A stretch of 64,000 nucleotides of DNA from Culex pipiens pallens (GCF_016801865.2 NC_068938.1:55251437-55315436), one strand, 5' to 3'. Shown: positions 11,891-25,275, counted from the first letter of the stretch. Notes: generated by a model from the letters alone, not told the origin. A program made the numbers and translations.

Positions 11891-14800
11891 GAAAAGATCG
11901 AAGCAACCCGCGCGCGAGGTAGGATGCGAAAAGTTTTCGCTGTCATTTTTAGTGGGATTTTTTTGTGGAAATAATAGTTTTTTAAAAGGAAAAAACGAAA
12001 TGCCTGTGAATGCCAGTGACCACGGTGGTAGCAAAAGTGCACCGGATCTGGTGGAACTTTTTGTTCAAGATCATTTGAAGTCCGGGCCACGGTCCAATTC
12101 CACGGTTTCGTGCTTTCGGCCCATCTCTTCCAAGTGTTCTTGCCAAAAGAAGATTAATTTGATTGTGTGTGTCGAGTGGCTACAAGATAAAAGAATCAAA
12201 ATTTCAATTGTGTGAAAAAATCAGGAAAATGTCGTGTCAGTGTCAAAACTAAACTAGAGAAGAAGGTTGAAAAGATTGCGTGGAAGCGAGCTACCTTCGA
12301 GCCGAAGCGTCCAGTGGTCGTCATGGAGGAGCATGGCTTCCAACCGGCAACAGCCCATAGAGGAAAGGCAACATCGGTTGAGCGGATGCAACGGCTCAGC
12401 AAGCCACATTGGACACTGAATTTGGGTGAGAGCGTTCTTATTATTTCGTGTTGAGTTGTGGAGTACACTAATTTTGTTCCTCATAAAATGGCGGCATGAC
12501 GTTGAATTTAGACAACAAACTTTGAGAAGATGAGACTGCTGCACTGCCCCTGATCGCATAAATGTCCCATATGCATTTACATCGATTTCGAGTTATTGAT
12601 GCAGTTTGGTTCAAAATTGTGTGCCCTTTCGAAAGAGCCTATAACATCCAGTACTTTTTTCAAGAAATCAGGAGGAAATCCATTTTTTCGCGAAAATTTA
12701 ACACGTAGCCTTATGTATGGGACAAACTTCAAATGCGTTTTTCACAGCTTGTTGTTTTTGCATATGGGACATTTATGCGAACATGGGCAGTGCAGCTGTA
12801 ACAAAGCTGTTACAAAAATAATTAGGTGCCTACTGCGACCGATCGGGTTAACTCGCTCCGTACTTAATCTATTTTCAATTTATAGTAGTCCATCCTAATT
12901 TAGGTGAAGCATATATTTATCACTAATCAAGTTACTTTTTAGTAATGTTTGATGTCCCTAACCCTTTTTCAGTTTTGTGCAAGAATGGTTTGATTGTTCT
13001 CAAAAAAGACGTAACATGGGCATCAACATGGAATTTTTTATGTGTATGGTAGAAGTTTTCAGTTAATATGGTTACATTTTTTATGTTACAAAAGTTACAT
13101 GTATCATTAGCTAGTCCTTGTCACAAATTTTTAGATATTCACATCTCTTTGCAATGCTTTGTCTGCTTTGGATGATGTCTAAAATTTAATTTTATGTTTT
13201 ATTTCAGCGCTGCTGATTTTTTAACTGCATTTTTGATTTACTTGTTTAAGTTTAAATTCAATAATTTTAGCTTTACTACAATTCAACCATTTTTCAGTAT
13301 TTTTATTCTTGAATTTTAAATGCTGAATCTAGTTTTATAACTTATACTTCTTTACAGTCTCTTTTCCGGGATTCAACAACATTTATTGTACATTTATTCA
13401 CAATGGTTTAAACAAGAAATATATCAAACTTATATTTTCCATAATCCATTAATAATTTTAACTCAACAGTTTTTGGATCCATCTGGTGTCTACATTTAAT
13501 GAATATTCGATAGAGTTTTGTCTGATTACAGGTATCTATTGTAAAATTAAATGTCAGGTCCGCTATTAGAACCAGCTGCTAAAATTGAGACTATAAACTG
13601 TCCACATGATATTGAAACTAGGCCTTGACAACTGTTCCGAAGCTCTTGTTCTCTACATCCCTAAAAGTTTGGTTTCAGCCGCTGCATATTATTTTCTTTG
13701 CACTGATGTTTTTGTCAATAAAATTGTTGTTTCCAATAACAAATAATTTTTAATATTATTGCATGTAATATTCTCATCCAAGTTCCTGTCCCTTAAAAAA
13801 ACATTTATATGATTAAATTTTATAATAAGTTATATGGGACTATTTAATATTTAGTACAAGAATTAGTTGTAGAATAAGATCATTTTATTTTATTTTTTTC
13901 TTTGATTTGAACTTCGAAACATTTGTTAAGATCTGAGGACATATTTTTATATTTTATATTATTATTATATTTGTGATATTTTTTATTTAATATTTTACAT
14001 CTATTATATTTATCATTATTATATTACCATTACCATTAGACCATTACTCTCTATATTTCAAATGGCGTTGAAAAACTTCTAACATCATTGTTTTTCAGGA
14101 CCACTTTAAATACGATCATGGAGTCTTTTAATAAAATTCAGTAGTTATTTCTTGTTAAGTCTCGATTTTGGAATCAGTAATATTTTTGTTAAGCAGTTTT
14201 CCAAGACTTTTGTTAAGCAGTTTTCCAAGACTTAATTGTTAATTAGTTTTCCAAGACATAATTATTCAATTGGATGAATTGCTATTTTTTAAGCATTTCC
14301 AATAAATGACAAACCTATGTCTGCCTAGTTTTTTGATGTATTATTTTTATTTACAATTGTATAATAAAATTCCTGCTTCCAAAATTGGGACAGTTGTTTA
14401 AATTTTAGGCTTTGAAAGCTGTTTCGAAGCTTTTGTTACCTAGCCTTTACAATTCCAGCGGCTTTTGGTATATTTAATTTTACAAGCACCCTAATGTTCT
14501 TTTTTCTATAATTTGCTATTTTAATTTGTTTTATTTTCATTACAAGATAAGATATTCAATTGATTTATGTTGATTAAAAATAATAGATGCTTCGAAACAA
14601 CTTCCAAAGTTTATGGCATATATTGACTATTATTTGTTATACATTATATATTTTCTATTTGTTTTCATTATATTATATAACCCATATTACCATATATTTC
14701 AAACGCCTAACAACCCCAAAAAAATACTAACCCCTCTCAAAAAAATAATCCCAGGGCCTTCATATATTTTATGGACTGGATGAGGGAGTCGTGGATCGCC

Positions 14801-14989
14801 TGGCCCAAGTCACATGAATGTCATTGTCTATTTAATCATATCATAACAAATGGTTGGATTGAGAATGATAATCTTTTAAGGTCCTTAAAATATAAGTCGG
14901 TTACTAACCGAACCGTCTCAGTTGAAACATACTGTGGTCATGGCCAAGTCCTGCCAAGACGGGGGTACTAATACATACATACATACATA
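11891..14989 (+). mobile_element. Retroposed insertion with 24-bp target duplication and (ATAC)n tail
   Basis: A perfect 24-bp direct repeat beginning CATGTCTACCACTG flanks the insert (11867-11890 and 14990-15013). The 3' end reads ACGGGGGTACTAATACATAC and runs into ATAC repeats, which fits non-LTR target-primed insertion. The first 550 bp are GC-richer and gene-like, with a short frame beginning at ATG 12324 (MEEHGFQPAT...) that is closed by TGA at 12452. About 1.9 kb of AT-rich sequence follows, containing a degenerate tandem duplication. No reverse transcriptase is seen. A MITE has inserted at 12542-12792. Family not identified. Confidence 0.6.
12542..12792 (+). mobile_element. MITE, ACTGCCC / TCGCATAAATGTCCC family
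   Basis: TIRs are CACTGCCCCTGATCGCATAA at the left and its near reverse complement ending GAACATGGGCAGTG at the right. It is 251 bp with no coding capacity. Relatives are at 9557 (partial), 38925 (diverged) and 60861. It sits inside the 3.1-kb retroposed insertion. Confidence 0.8.
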
Positions 14990-15013
14990 CATGTCTACCA
15001 CTGTCAGTAAGAT

Positions 15014-16740
15014 CATTCCGTACGTATTTAATTTGTACTCTTATTTCTTTTGGAAAAATCTCACACTAATCAAAGTCACCCCGTTTTACGATATCTGTTG
15101 ATGCTCAAAATATGATAACTTTTGAATCACAGAGTTTGTCACTCCTTGGTTTGATCTACTTTAAGATCAAATTTGTGCATTGAAATAAAAATCTTAAAAT
15201 TAATTCGTCTCTGGCAACGAGTTGAAAGTTGTTGACGCGTAACATCATTTTCCACGAACTATGACGCCCACTATACGGGTTATAATTTTCGTTGCACAAA
15301 GTCCTCAGACTTTAGTTGCACTTGGACTTGAACTCCCACTCCCAGTGGCCATACTGGCTCGAACTGGGCCACCACTCACTAACTTAGTTAAAAGTAGAGT
15401 CACAGAGGAGAGTGGGAGTCCGAGTCGGGGGGGAGATAATTATGAAGAAGCGAAACTTTGGAGCGGTTTTTGAAGTTTTGCCTCTTCAAGTGCTCGTTGT
15501 GGAGGGATTTGATGATAAAGTTTCCGTGCTCATCCTGGGACCAATGACAGGATCTATATTGCATTCCGGTGGGCTTTTCCGGATAAAATATGAACTTGAA
15601 GAAAACCGGTTGGATCTAGTTAAGATGATGACATCGTGCTGAAGTGCTGTTTGAGTGAAGTTTTGAGTCGACTAGTTAAAAGTTTTACTGCAAGTGGTGC
15701 AAAGAGCACGTTCTTTACAAGTTTTAATTGTGAAATCTACTAATAAATTTTTAAAAATACTTCATCAAAAAGCATCATCCCAAACAACCATTCACACTCC
15801 TGTGACAAATGGTCCGATGTGTTCGGAGTGATAAAAGGACCACGATGTACATTATTTTTGTTGTTGTTTACCTTGCCCTGTGGGGTTCTTTGCTTGAAGG
15901 ATTACTTCAACTCAAACCCATCCCGTGTTCTATCTTCGCCTTTAGCCCGGAGGAAAATCCTCAACCACAAATGAAAAGAAACGAGCGAAAAAGGAAAAGA
16001 AAAACACACACCCCACAAACAACAACAACTCAAGAACTCATATTTTTCCATCCAACTCTCCATGCCTGGAAGACTGGGGCAGACAAAGTTGAGCAAATTT
16101 CAAGCTCAAAGCTCGTGCCAGGAGAAAAGAGGGGGGGGGGGGGGTCAAAAACACTACCGGGCAAAACGGTTGACGTTGATAGCGTTAGTTATAAGCCACC
16201 GAAAGCGTCCCGGTCATAAATCGTGTTTGTGCTGGGGAGCTTTGAGCCGTGCTTAGGAGGGGTTTTGCGAGGAGAAGAGGGAGGCATAGATGAACTAAAG
16301 TTAGAAACTAGCCTTAGTGTTTTAATTGGAAAATATTTTTTTATGCATGCTGAGTAAATAAATTAAACGGCGATTTGGCAAAATTAGTCTAAGTTTTCGT
16401 TTTTGTCACCTTAAAGTTTGAATTTTTAAAAATACGTAAATTTGTCCTCATTTTTCTACTCACGATATCTTGGATGCGCAATTTAAATCTACGAACATGT
16501 CTCTTGATGTTAAATGATATTTTTATTTTTTCTTAATAGAGTTATCGGGTGAGCAATTTTTAAACACTTTCGTTGTAATACATACTTCGTTTGGAGCAAA
16601 TAAAAGAAATACTGAAATTTGTTTTATATTAAACTTTTTTGTATTAAAGAATAAACGTAATAAAAGTAATTTAAGTAATGAATTATTTTAACTCAGTAAT
16701 TTGAGTAATTAACTGGAAGACTGGAAAGTAATTATTGCTT
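15014..16740. other. Non-coding stretch with a poly-G tract
   Basis: No supported exon. Short frames around 15260-15640 and 15810-16220 have no recognisable domain. An uninterrupted run of G lies at about 16130-16144. Confidence 0.4.
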
Positions 16741-16791
16741 CTGAGCAATTCTCCACTAAATCGGTATTTTAAGCCTAATTTATTTTTTTTG

Positions 16792-17012
16792 TCCCGCCCT
16801 ATCGGACTTCACACTGGACTCACAATCCAGAGGTTGCTGGTTCGAATCCCGCGGTGGGCGCTCTAAAAATTCTAAGTGTAAATATGGGTATCCAGCGCCG
16901 TCGCTCCGTGCCGTACTCATACACCTAGGAGCCCAGGGCGGCGAAGTTCTTGTAGTTAAAAGGAAGCCACTAGTGGTTGGTACTTGCAAAAGTGGCCGAC
17001 AGCTATAAAGTC
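16792..17012 (+). mobile_element. tRNA-derived SINE with GACAGCTATAAAGTC 3' domain
   Basis: The head carries box B GGTTCGAATCCCGC after an anticodon-arm-like GGACTCACAATCC. The body includes TACACCTAGGAGCCCAGGGC, and the 3' end is GTGGCCGACAGCTATAAAG followed by a T-rich stretch. It interrupts the left arm of the palindrome. The pseudo-tRNA does not fold as a complete functional tRNA. Confidence 0.65.
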
Positions 17013-17706
17013 AACTTCGTTTTTTTTTATATTTTTGTACTTTTTATTCCGGATGAAACTTTTTTGGTGCCTTCAGTATGCCCAAAGAAGCCATTTTGCA
17101 TCATTAGTTTGTCCATATACTTTTCCATACAAATTTGGCAGCTGTCCATACAAAAATAATATATGAAAATTCAAAAATCGGTATCTTTTGAAGGACTTTT
17201 TTGATCGATTTGGTGTCTTAGGCAAAGCTGTAGGTACGGGTAAGGACTACACTGATAAAAATTATACACGGCAAAAAAAATTGGCTAGAAATATCCAGAA
17301 CGGGCAAACACTTTGACCGAGTTATGAATTTTTTAATCAATACCGATATTTCAAAAAATCGAAATAGTGGTCGCAAAAACAATTCAACCTCATTTTTCGA
17401 TTTAAAATCGAATTTACAATCAAAAACTACTTCTATGAAATTTTGATAAAGTGCACCGTTTGCAAGTTTAAGCCATTTTAAGGTAACTTTTTTACAAAAA
17501 GCCGCAGTATTTTTTTAAAATTGCTACCCATGTTTGTCCACCTTTGAAAATAATATTTTTGAAAAGCTGAGAAAATTTTCTATAGTTAGCTCTTTGAACT
17601 TTGTTGATACGACTCATAGTTGCTGAGATATTGCCATGCATTGAAAATCGGACCATTAGTTGCTGAGATATCAACATTAGAAAATTTTGAGTTGTTTGAG
17701 TGAGAC

Positions 17707-18852
17707 TAGTGCGTCCATCCCGGGAATTCCCGGGACAAAAATCCCGGGATTTTTCCAAAACCGGGAATTCCCGAATCCCGGGATTTTTCATATTTTGTCC
17801 CGGGAATTCCCGAAATTGAAAACATATCAAATTTTGGTCTAGAAATTCAGATTTGGTTGTGGAAATTAGTAATCGATAAGCATTTTAAAGCATTAAAATT
17901 TTTATTCGGCATATGGCAACATTAATTTGGCAGGGAAAATTGTTAAAAATTTTGTTTACAGATCCGCAAAATGCTTTGCGCCTTAGATATTTTCTACTAA
18001 ATTTTATTTATTTAAAAAAAGACTTATTATTATATTCACGTTCATTTATGACTTTAAACTTGAAAAAAGCATAATATTTTAAAAATTATTTAAATTTTCA
18101 TCATAAACCGGCATCTGGAGCAAATCAGGAAAAAGTAACGTAAGTAACGACAGCTGTTTAAGCTAATTTGTTTTTGAATAATGTTCTGATTGTTTTGATT
18201 GATTTCGATTACAACAGGAACAGATCAAAACAATTAGTACACAAATTTCCAAATTTATTGCTCTAAAATCTCCTGTACCTATTCAGACTGTAGTCCCGAT
18301 TATCCCCAGTTGGTAGTTGATTGGTAGTGACTTAAAGATAATTTTTTAAATATGTTTTTAAATATAAAACATACAATTCGAAACATACAATTCGAAACTT
18401 TTAAAATATGTTTTTAAATATAAAACATACAATTCGAAACTTATCCAAAGTGTTACATTGTCTGGTATAATTTTATTTCTTGTTGTTTTAGACACTTTCA
18501 ATGAAATTGTATAAGCTTTTGTAGTTATATTATATAAATAAAAAAATAAAAGAAATATATTCAAAATTCTGGTTCAATTAAATTCCAAAGCACATCAAAG
18601 AACACATTTTTAAATTGTGTTTTACACTATCTAAAGACTGCTGTCCATGTTCAGATTGAAGTGTAGCTTATCACCATTAACAGTTTTGAGCTAATTCTAT
18701 GATTTAAGCTAGAAAAACGTAACAAATATAATGAAAACATAGATTTTATGACTGCTGCAAAAATTTCCCGGGATCCCGGGAATTCCCGGGATTCAAAAAA
18801 TATTTTTCCCGTTTCCCGGGAAATTCAAAACCCGGGAAAATTGGACGCCCTA
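17707..18852. mobile_element. Non-autonomous hAT element with CCCGGGAATTCCCGGG subterminal repeats
   Basis: TIRs are TAGTGCGTCCA at the left and TGGACGCCCTA at the right. A perfect 8-bp target duplication AGTGAGAC flanks it (17699-17706 and 18853-18860), the hAT hallmark. Both ends carry clusters of self-complementary CCCGGGAATTCCCGGG words (about 17720-17815 and 18767-18840). The 1,146-bp element has an AT-rich interior with no transposase frame. Removing it restores continuity of the surrounding palindrome arm. Confidence 0.85.
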
Positions 18853-19125
18853 AGTGAGACTTCAAAAACTTCAATTTTCCTGTTTCTATTTCTTTAAGCC
18901 ACTGTATCTCAGTAACCAGTGGTCCAATCTTCAATGTATCTTACACCCAAAATTCAGAGTCGAGATAATCGTTCTCTCAAAATTTATTGAGGGCTCAGTG
19001 CCAAAATCGATAGAATAATGGTACCAACTCACACCATCATAACAAATGAGTTCATTCGTTAGTTGAATCAATAAATCTCCAACAAGTGTCATAAATCGAC
19101 TTCTGACTTCTCCAAGTCACCAAGC

Positions 19126-19340
19126 TGTGGTGGCCGAGGCAGCTAAGTCATTGGATTGGTTTGTCAAAGGTCTCTGGTTCGATTCCCGTTGTCGACACTT
19201 TCGGTTTTTTGTTTGACGGATGAACTTTTTTTGCAAATGAACCTCGAGAGAATAGTTCTATCGCCCATCTCGAGTCGTGTTCTTTGCGTCCGTGAATGGT
19301 ACCACTATTCTCTCGACTCGAGACCATCATTCTCTCGGAC
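19126..19340 (+). mobile_element. tRNA-Ser-like SINE or fragment
   Basis: GTGGCCGAGGCAGCTAAG resembles a tRNA-Ser D-arm and box A, and CTGGTTCGATTCCC is a good box B 46 bp further on. Downstream, ATTCTCTCGACTCGAGACC and its inverted relatives form small hairpins. No poly-A or target duplication was resolved. Confidence 0.5.
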
Positions 19341-20284
19341 TAGCGCTGCCAGTTTTGGGTGTAGACAATTTTATAGCAAACTTTCGGAACAATTAAAAAA
19401 AAAATTAAGAAATAGTCACTCATGCTCACAATCTTTAAAAATCAAAAAACCTGCAAATATTTCACTAAAATCAAACTTTCGGTGTCTATATCTTGAAAAT
19501 TTATCATTTATCAAAAAATCTGTTCCCTAGTAACATTTTAGGTTTTAAGTAGGCCATAAAAGCCTGTTTAGGCTGCATGAAGGTTTTCAGAACCCTGATA
19601 AAACCTGTAAGTTTAAAAATGTTACTAGGGTTGTGTACTTTTCGATTGCAAATTCAATTTTACATAAAAAATTGAGGTTATTTTTTTGGTATAAAATTTC
19701 GATTTTTTCCAAAAATCACTATTTTTTCAAAAATGTATAACTCGGCGGCAACTTGAGTTTTTTTTTTTAAAGTTGATTACAAAATCTGCAATTTTTTTTT
19801 TCCGTGTTTCTATTTTTTCTCAATAGTTCTCAACAATACCTACAACTTTGCCGAAGACACCAAAATGATCAGAAAATTCACTCAAAAGTTACAGCTGTTT
19901 GAATATTTACATACCATTTTTGTATGGACAGCAGCCAAAATTGTATGGAGACTTGTATGGGTGAACCTATGACACAAAAAAGCTTCTTTGTTTATAGGGA
20001 AGGCCCCCACAAAGTTTGAGCAAAATAAAAAACACAAAATATAAAAATGGTCGAAATCGGCCGATTTCGTTGAGAGTTGCTCAAATGCATTTTCCAATAT
20101 TTTCTTACTACTCAATTACTGCCATTTTGGCGGCCATCTTGGTCATACAATTTCCAGTCACCTTAGAGCATTTTTGGTTTATATTTGAGCTCAACGATCC
20201 ACATTATTGTTATTGAACAAAATCTTGAAAAAAGACTTAAATTTTAAATTTGGTCTATTTGAAGGCCATGATAAAAAATAATTT

Positions 20285-20440
20285 TTACAATACCGTAAGG
20301 CTTTACTTCCCCGTCCGACGGAAGGCGTGATCAGACAAATCTCGTCCCGAAAAATGCCACCGTCTGGAATCAAACCCAGTCCAACTGAGGTGAGAGGCAA
20401 CCACGCTTACCCCTTCACCACCGGTCCCAAATTTAAATAT
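20285..20440 (-). mobile_element. Fragment of the composite two-tRNA SINE
   Basis: The minus strand matches the first tRNA-like unit of the elements at 27219 and 30333: GGTGAAGGGGTAAGCGTGG, the TTTTTCGGGACGAGATTTG block and the GTCGGACGGGGAAGTAAA end. The second tRNA-like half is missing. Confidence 0.65.
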
Positions 20441-23050
20441 AAGTAGTAATTTGAAAATTACCTTTCAAACACAACTCTTTTTTTATATAGAACTCCTCTG
20501 AATCAAGGCACTGCTGTACTCAGAGTTGGCCTCGAGTGTCATCAAATTATAAAGCAACCTAATTAGCGCCAGGAATACTAGTACAACGTGGATATGTTCG
20601 CAAAAGCTCTCTGTTCCGGAAAGTTTTCCACTGGAAAATGTTACCCCTAAACCACTTGTGGCTAGGCCCTTCAGTGAGCTGCTGCGGTGATGGTTTTGAA
20701 CACAGCAAAGTGAGCTAGTTTTCCCCACAAAGCACCTCCCGTCATTGTCGCGGAAAACCTCTCCAGGGAGTTTAGCGTTGATGAACCCAACCTCGTCGTC
20801 AGCGTGTAAGTTTTTGCCAGGTTTACCACATTTAGGCGGCCCCTTCAGGCACACCTCTTGGAGGGGAACTTTTACTAGGGTAGATGTTGCTGTTTGGGAT
20901 GGGTTTCTAAACTTCTCAATATTTTAAACATGTACCTTCAAAAAAGCACCAAACAGACAAATAAATAATGTTTTGTTCCACGTTGGTGTCAGACTGTGAC
21001 AGAATTTTCCCCGGAAAAACTCACTTGACGGCAAATTTGAGTGGTGTTTTTCTTCCATCAAACTACCAACTATTCAGCCTAGAGATGTGCGGGGACGTTG
21101 ACGACGGGTAAAGTGAAACTAGAAGTCGTGCGCTGAGTGATGCGGAGGGAATTGACTTTAATCGAGTTCGAGTTGAACAGGGTAGGAACAGGGCCTGTTT
21201 GAATTGCCGTCATGTTTTGATTAGCTCTAAGCTGCTGCTGCTGGGACTTGCCTGTAGTCGTACAAGATTCCAAGCCACTTGGCAGCCCTCAAGTAAAGCA
21301 ATTATTATTGTGCGCTAGTGTTGCTCTAACAGAATAAGTCCAAACAATGTTGGAGCAAGCAATAATTGTGCATATTTGATTAACAATTGTGGCAGTGCAG
21401 CAGACAGCTGCAGAAGGCTGGGAGGAGAAAGTTGGTTGGCTTCCGATTTCATGATTGAAGGAGGGATTTGGAAGAAAGGAGTTCTTGGGAGGGTAAATAT
21501 TTTTTTGTTTTGTTTGATTTTAATCACATTTCAGGAAAAACACCTGAGCATCATCATCTTCGGGGATCGTGCTGGATTTTATAACCAAAGTGTTTATTAA
21601 AAGTATTATCTTAGAATAAAAACGCATTTGACTTAGTGTAAATGCAAATATCATCTAAATATACCAACAAAAGAAATTGAATTAGAGTTCATAAACACCC
21701 AAAATGAAAAAAAAAGCAATAACTCGTAAATTGCAAATTTCGCGGGGATCTCAATTTCAAACCACCAAATTTTACACAAAATTCGCGGAACGTGGAAAAT
21801 GTTAAAAAAAACTTTGAAAATCTTATGTTTAAATCAAAGAAACTACTTTTTATGCTTTACTGTATATTACACAGCAATAAACTGAAAAAATCTTTAATAA
21901 ATTTGAACGTGAACCAAAAAGAATCATTTCCTCTGATTTTCAAAAAAGATTTCACCGAGTTTATTTTGAAATAAAATGTAGGGCAAGCGTATTCTCATTT
22001 ATTGAGCTGCTTTTTTATATATTCGACTTATAAAGTAAACAAGTTTTCGCTGATTTGCTTCATTTTATTGAATTTCATATCACAGCAAGATTAAACAATC
22101 TTGTACAGCAAAAAATAGTGAAATAATTAGAATTTGTCGTGACATTTAGCACATCAACATTTTTTCATGGTTTTCATCCTTTTCAAAATTTAAAGTTTAA
22201 ATCAAAAGGCAAAAATAATATAATTTGTAACGAAATGGAAAATTTTATTCAAAATGAAAAAAAAAACAAAAAAAAAGTAGTATTTTTTATCATTCACGGG
22301 AATCGTCCACCCAAATAATCAAATATCGTTAAAATCGACCCAGAAAAAATCTGTTATCATGTCATGTCATGTCATTTTATTAAGAATAAAACAAAGCATG
22401 ATTCTCTTAATTTCTTTTGAAACTATACCTTCAAAATGAGTCCGTTGCAAATATTTTTCAAAGTTTATGTCGCTCGAAAAAATGTTCCGATAAATCAGGG
22501 CGCATCTACATTTTTTTTCAAAAAATATCAAAATTTCAATGGAATTTAAAGTCTATTAAACTGTGAACAATCTAAAATTCCTAATCATATTTTGCATGTT
22601 TGAACCCGTTTAAAAATATTTAAATTTTTTATGAAATTAAATTTTTTTTGTCGCAAATATAAAATTTTCGTCAATACTTAGATATTTTGGAAATAAATGG
22701 TTGCAAACCAACTGGACAGGTGTATAATGCATTTTAAAACATCATTTTCATTCAAATGTTTCAACCGTGGCCTGTAATTTAATGTTTTTAACTTTTTAAT
22801 GATTCCAGAAAATTGATAAATTTCATGCCGTCCACGAAATCGTAAAAAAAACACTAACCCTTTGTTAGTAACTAAACAAGAGTATTCACTCGCTTAATTC
22901 TACAGTAATTCATAAGATTATGTTTATTCCTATTTTGGTTTGAAAAATCATTTTGAGAAAAATCGTTTCACAAAAACATAAACTTTTTCGGGATTTCGCG
23001 GAAAAAAGCCAAATTTCACGAATTTCACGCTGAAATTTAACTAACCTTAG
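20441..23050. other. Non-repetitive non-coding stretch
   Basis: No exon supported. Sequence at 20490-21600 is more GC-balanced than its surroundings; a 123-residue minus-strand frame at 20483-20854 shows no known domain. A short TGTCA repeat lies at about 22358-22376. The remainder is AT-rich. Confidence 0.4.
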
Positions 23051-23533
23051 TTATGAGCAAACCCCTTATGTTTCTAGATAAAATTTTTTGCACTTTAAAA
23101 CACTTAAAAAAAACCCTGCAAAGTAATAAAAGTGCTCAAAATGATTTGAAAAAATCATTAAATTTCCCTTGAAATTATTTGTTCCAAAAACTAGCAGAGT
23201 TTTTAAAACTTTTTTTGTGTTTTTTTTTTCGATGAGAAATGGTTTTATTTTTCGAAGTTCTGAGTACGCCATCAAATCGAGCGTCCATTTGTTCATAAAA
23301 GTCCCTAAATTATCAAGTCTCCATCTGATCACCTTTTCAGGCTGCAAATTATTGAAAAACATGACTTTTTTCGCATGTTCGAAAATTTAAGGGGTCGTAC
23401 TACCACTTTGTCATGAGGTATAAGACCTTGGATTCGTGATCAGGGACAAAAGATACCCCTTAGGACAAAGTTTCACACAAATCGAAGAGGGGTCGGGGCA
23501 ACTGCGGTGTAAGTTGGCGGAAAATTACCCAAA
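23051..23533 (+). repeat. Relative of the right arm of the 1497-3607 foldback
   Basis: It shares with 3060-3607, in order and orientation, GAGTACGCCATCAAATCG, the AGGCTGCAAATTATTG block, AGGGGTCGTAC, GATTCGTGATCAGGGACAAA and GAGGGGTCGGGGCAA. It ends GCGGAAAATTACCC, close to the element terminus. Only one arm is present. Confidence 0.7.
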
Positions 23534-25040
23534 TTTAATATTTGTTTGTTGAGCGTTGCCCTGTACTTAGCTCGCATATGATCCAAGAACACAAAAGCTT
23601 GAGTAAGGAACTGTCTGAATTCTGTAACTTTCCAAGAAATCAATTTTCAATTGAATTTATACTTAAGCATTGCATTACTTCCCGCACTAATCGAATCACT
23701 ACTATGTTCCGAGGTTGCAAAGAGTGCTGAAACAATTCCGATTCCTGTGCACAAAGCTGTTCCCCGAAATAGAAAGCGTTGCTGTTTTGTTATCTAACTT
23801 GTGGTTGTTTGATTTCCCGCAGGCAATTCGCTACAGTTGCATCGTTCAGAGAAGAAAGGGTAGTCGTTGCAATGTTGAGCCAATTAAAAATGTAGATTTT
23901 TGCTAATTTATGATTCTTTTTAAAATTTTAAGACTCAAAAAACTTTCCTTTACGAAACCAAACATGACAAAACCAGGAAGAACAAACCGAATTCAACCCG
24001 CAAAAGTGCAGGAGGAACCGAGGTGCCGTTCGGTTGTAGCATTCTGTCCACAAACAATTGCATCGAGGACATTTTCTGCAAAATTGGACATCTGGGACCA
24101 CATGTAGAGTGCATCCAATGAGTGTGCCATCTCGAGCGCCCACGTGTTTTGCTGGAGAGCCAACATACGTACGTGTAAGTAGTTGGAGGGTGTTTGTGGA
24201 ATTTTTAAGCTTACAAACAGCTGGAAGATATTCGGAACATTCGGGCTTTCACTGCAATCACGGTATGTATGATAATCAACAAGCCAAAATGATGCTACGC
24301 GAACTTGTGGAGTGATTTGTGTTTTACATGTTATTTGTAAAATATTTTTTTATTACCTGTGTTTTTTAAATACACTACCTCATACTCTCGGAAACAGTTT
24401 AAAAGCTGCTTTAGGAAAATTTCATTTTCCCTTGAAGTTATGTTTTAGTACGTAGAAGAATGCACTTTGTTTTTGAGTCTGAGACAAGTGCATCTAGTTT
24501 ATATGCATGATTCTAGAAAGCTGTTCAATTCCTTTCAAGCTGATCTTCCTAGAATATTATTGCGTTTTAAATGGTTAAACTAGGAAATTTATTTGTTTAA
24601 TTAATTTGAACCTGTTCTGATGAAATTTTGAATTCGAAGTGCTTGAACTCCGACCACTGCTTGGAAATATTTGATTGCACGAATGATTCGCAGCAATGCT
24701 TTGCATTAACAGCACTGTTGAACTGAGAAAAAAAAACTGTTTTCAACCCTGTAACGCTTGACTGTTTTTAATGGTTTAATTAAACATATTTCATCGATAT
24801 ATCTAAAAAAACTCTGCCTGCAATTTTAGGTGGACTGTTTGTTTGCGCACTTTGGTGGTGATAAGAGGAAAGCACGAGTAACGGGGGTTCAAGGCCAAAT
24901 TGAATGTGTTTTTGGGGGAAAATTTGGACGAGAGAAAAAAGTTATTTCGGTACAGTTTTTCCAGTTGAGTGTCTCTGGTTGAAGGCAGGGGTTCATTTCC
25001 ATGGATGAAATTTTCCATACAAATTTGATAGCTATCCAAA
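23534..25040. other. Non-coding stretch
   Basis: No gene supported. Frames between 23540 and 24315 are short, overlap and lack domain signatures. Confidence 0.35.
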
Positions 25041-25275
25041 AAAAGTGATATATGTGATCGAAGAATTCCTTCAAATGATGCAGATTTTTGAATTTTCATT
25101 CATCATTTTTGTATGGACAGCTGCCAAATTTGTATGGAAAATTGTGTGGACAAACTGCAAAATGGCTTCTTTGGGCATTTAGAAGGCACCATAAAAGTTT
25201 CAGCCGGATTAAAAAATATAAAAACATCGAATGACCGAAAGCTCAAAGAATTGCCTAGTTGCAAAATTTTCATAC
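25041..25275 (+). repeat. Single right arm of the CTGAGCAATTCTC palindrome family
   Basis: Contains GAATTCCTTCAAATGATGCA, TTTTTGTATGGACAGCTGCC and AATGGCTTCTTTGGGCATTT, the diagnostic words of that family, and ends near GAATGACCGAAAGCTCAAAG. The partner arm is absent. Confidence 0.7.

Larger units (their letters stand above)
16741..20088. mobile_element. Degenerate copy of the CTGAGCAATTCTC palindrome, with three insertions
   Basis: The left end at 16741 (CTGAGCAATTCTCCACTAAA) and the right end near 20088 (GTTGAGAGTTGCTCA) are the inverted termini of the family also seen at 33642 and 42053. The hallmark arm sequences TTTGCCGAAGACACCAAA and TTTGTATGGACAGC are present. A SINE (16792-17012), a hAT element (17707-18852) and a tRNA-like unit (19126-19340) interrupt it. 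Arms are well diverged, so this is an old copy. Confidence 0.65.

Noticed and set aside
20483..20854. 123-residue minus-strand frame in a GC-balanced region
   Set aside because: No domain, signal peptide or splice context was found, and overlapping frames exist on the other strand.
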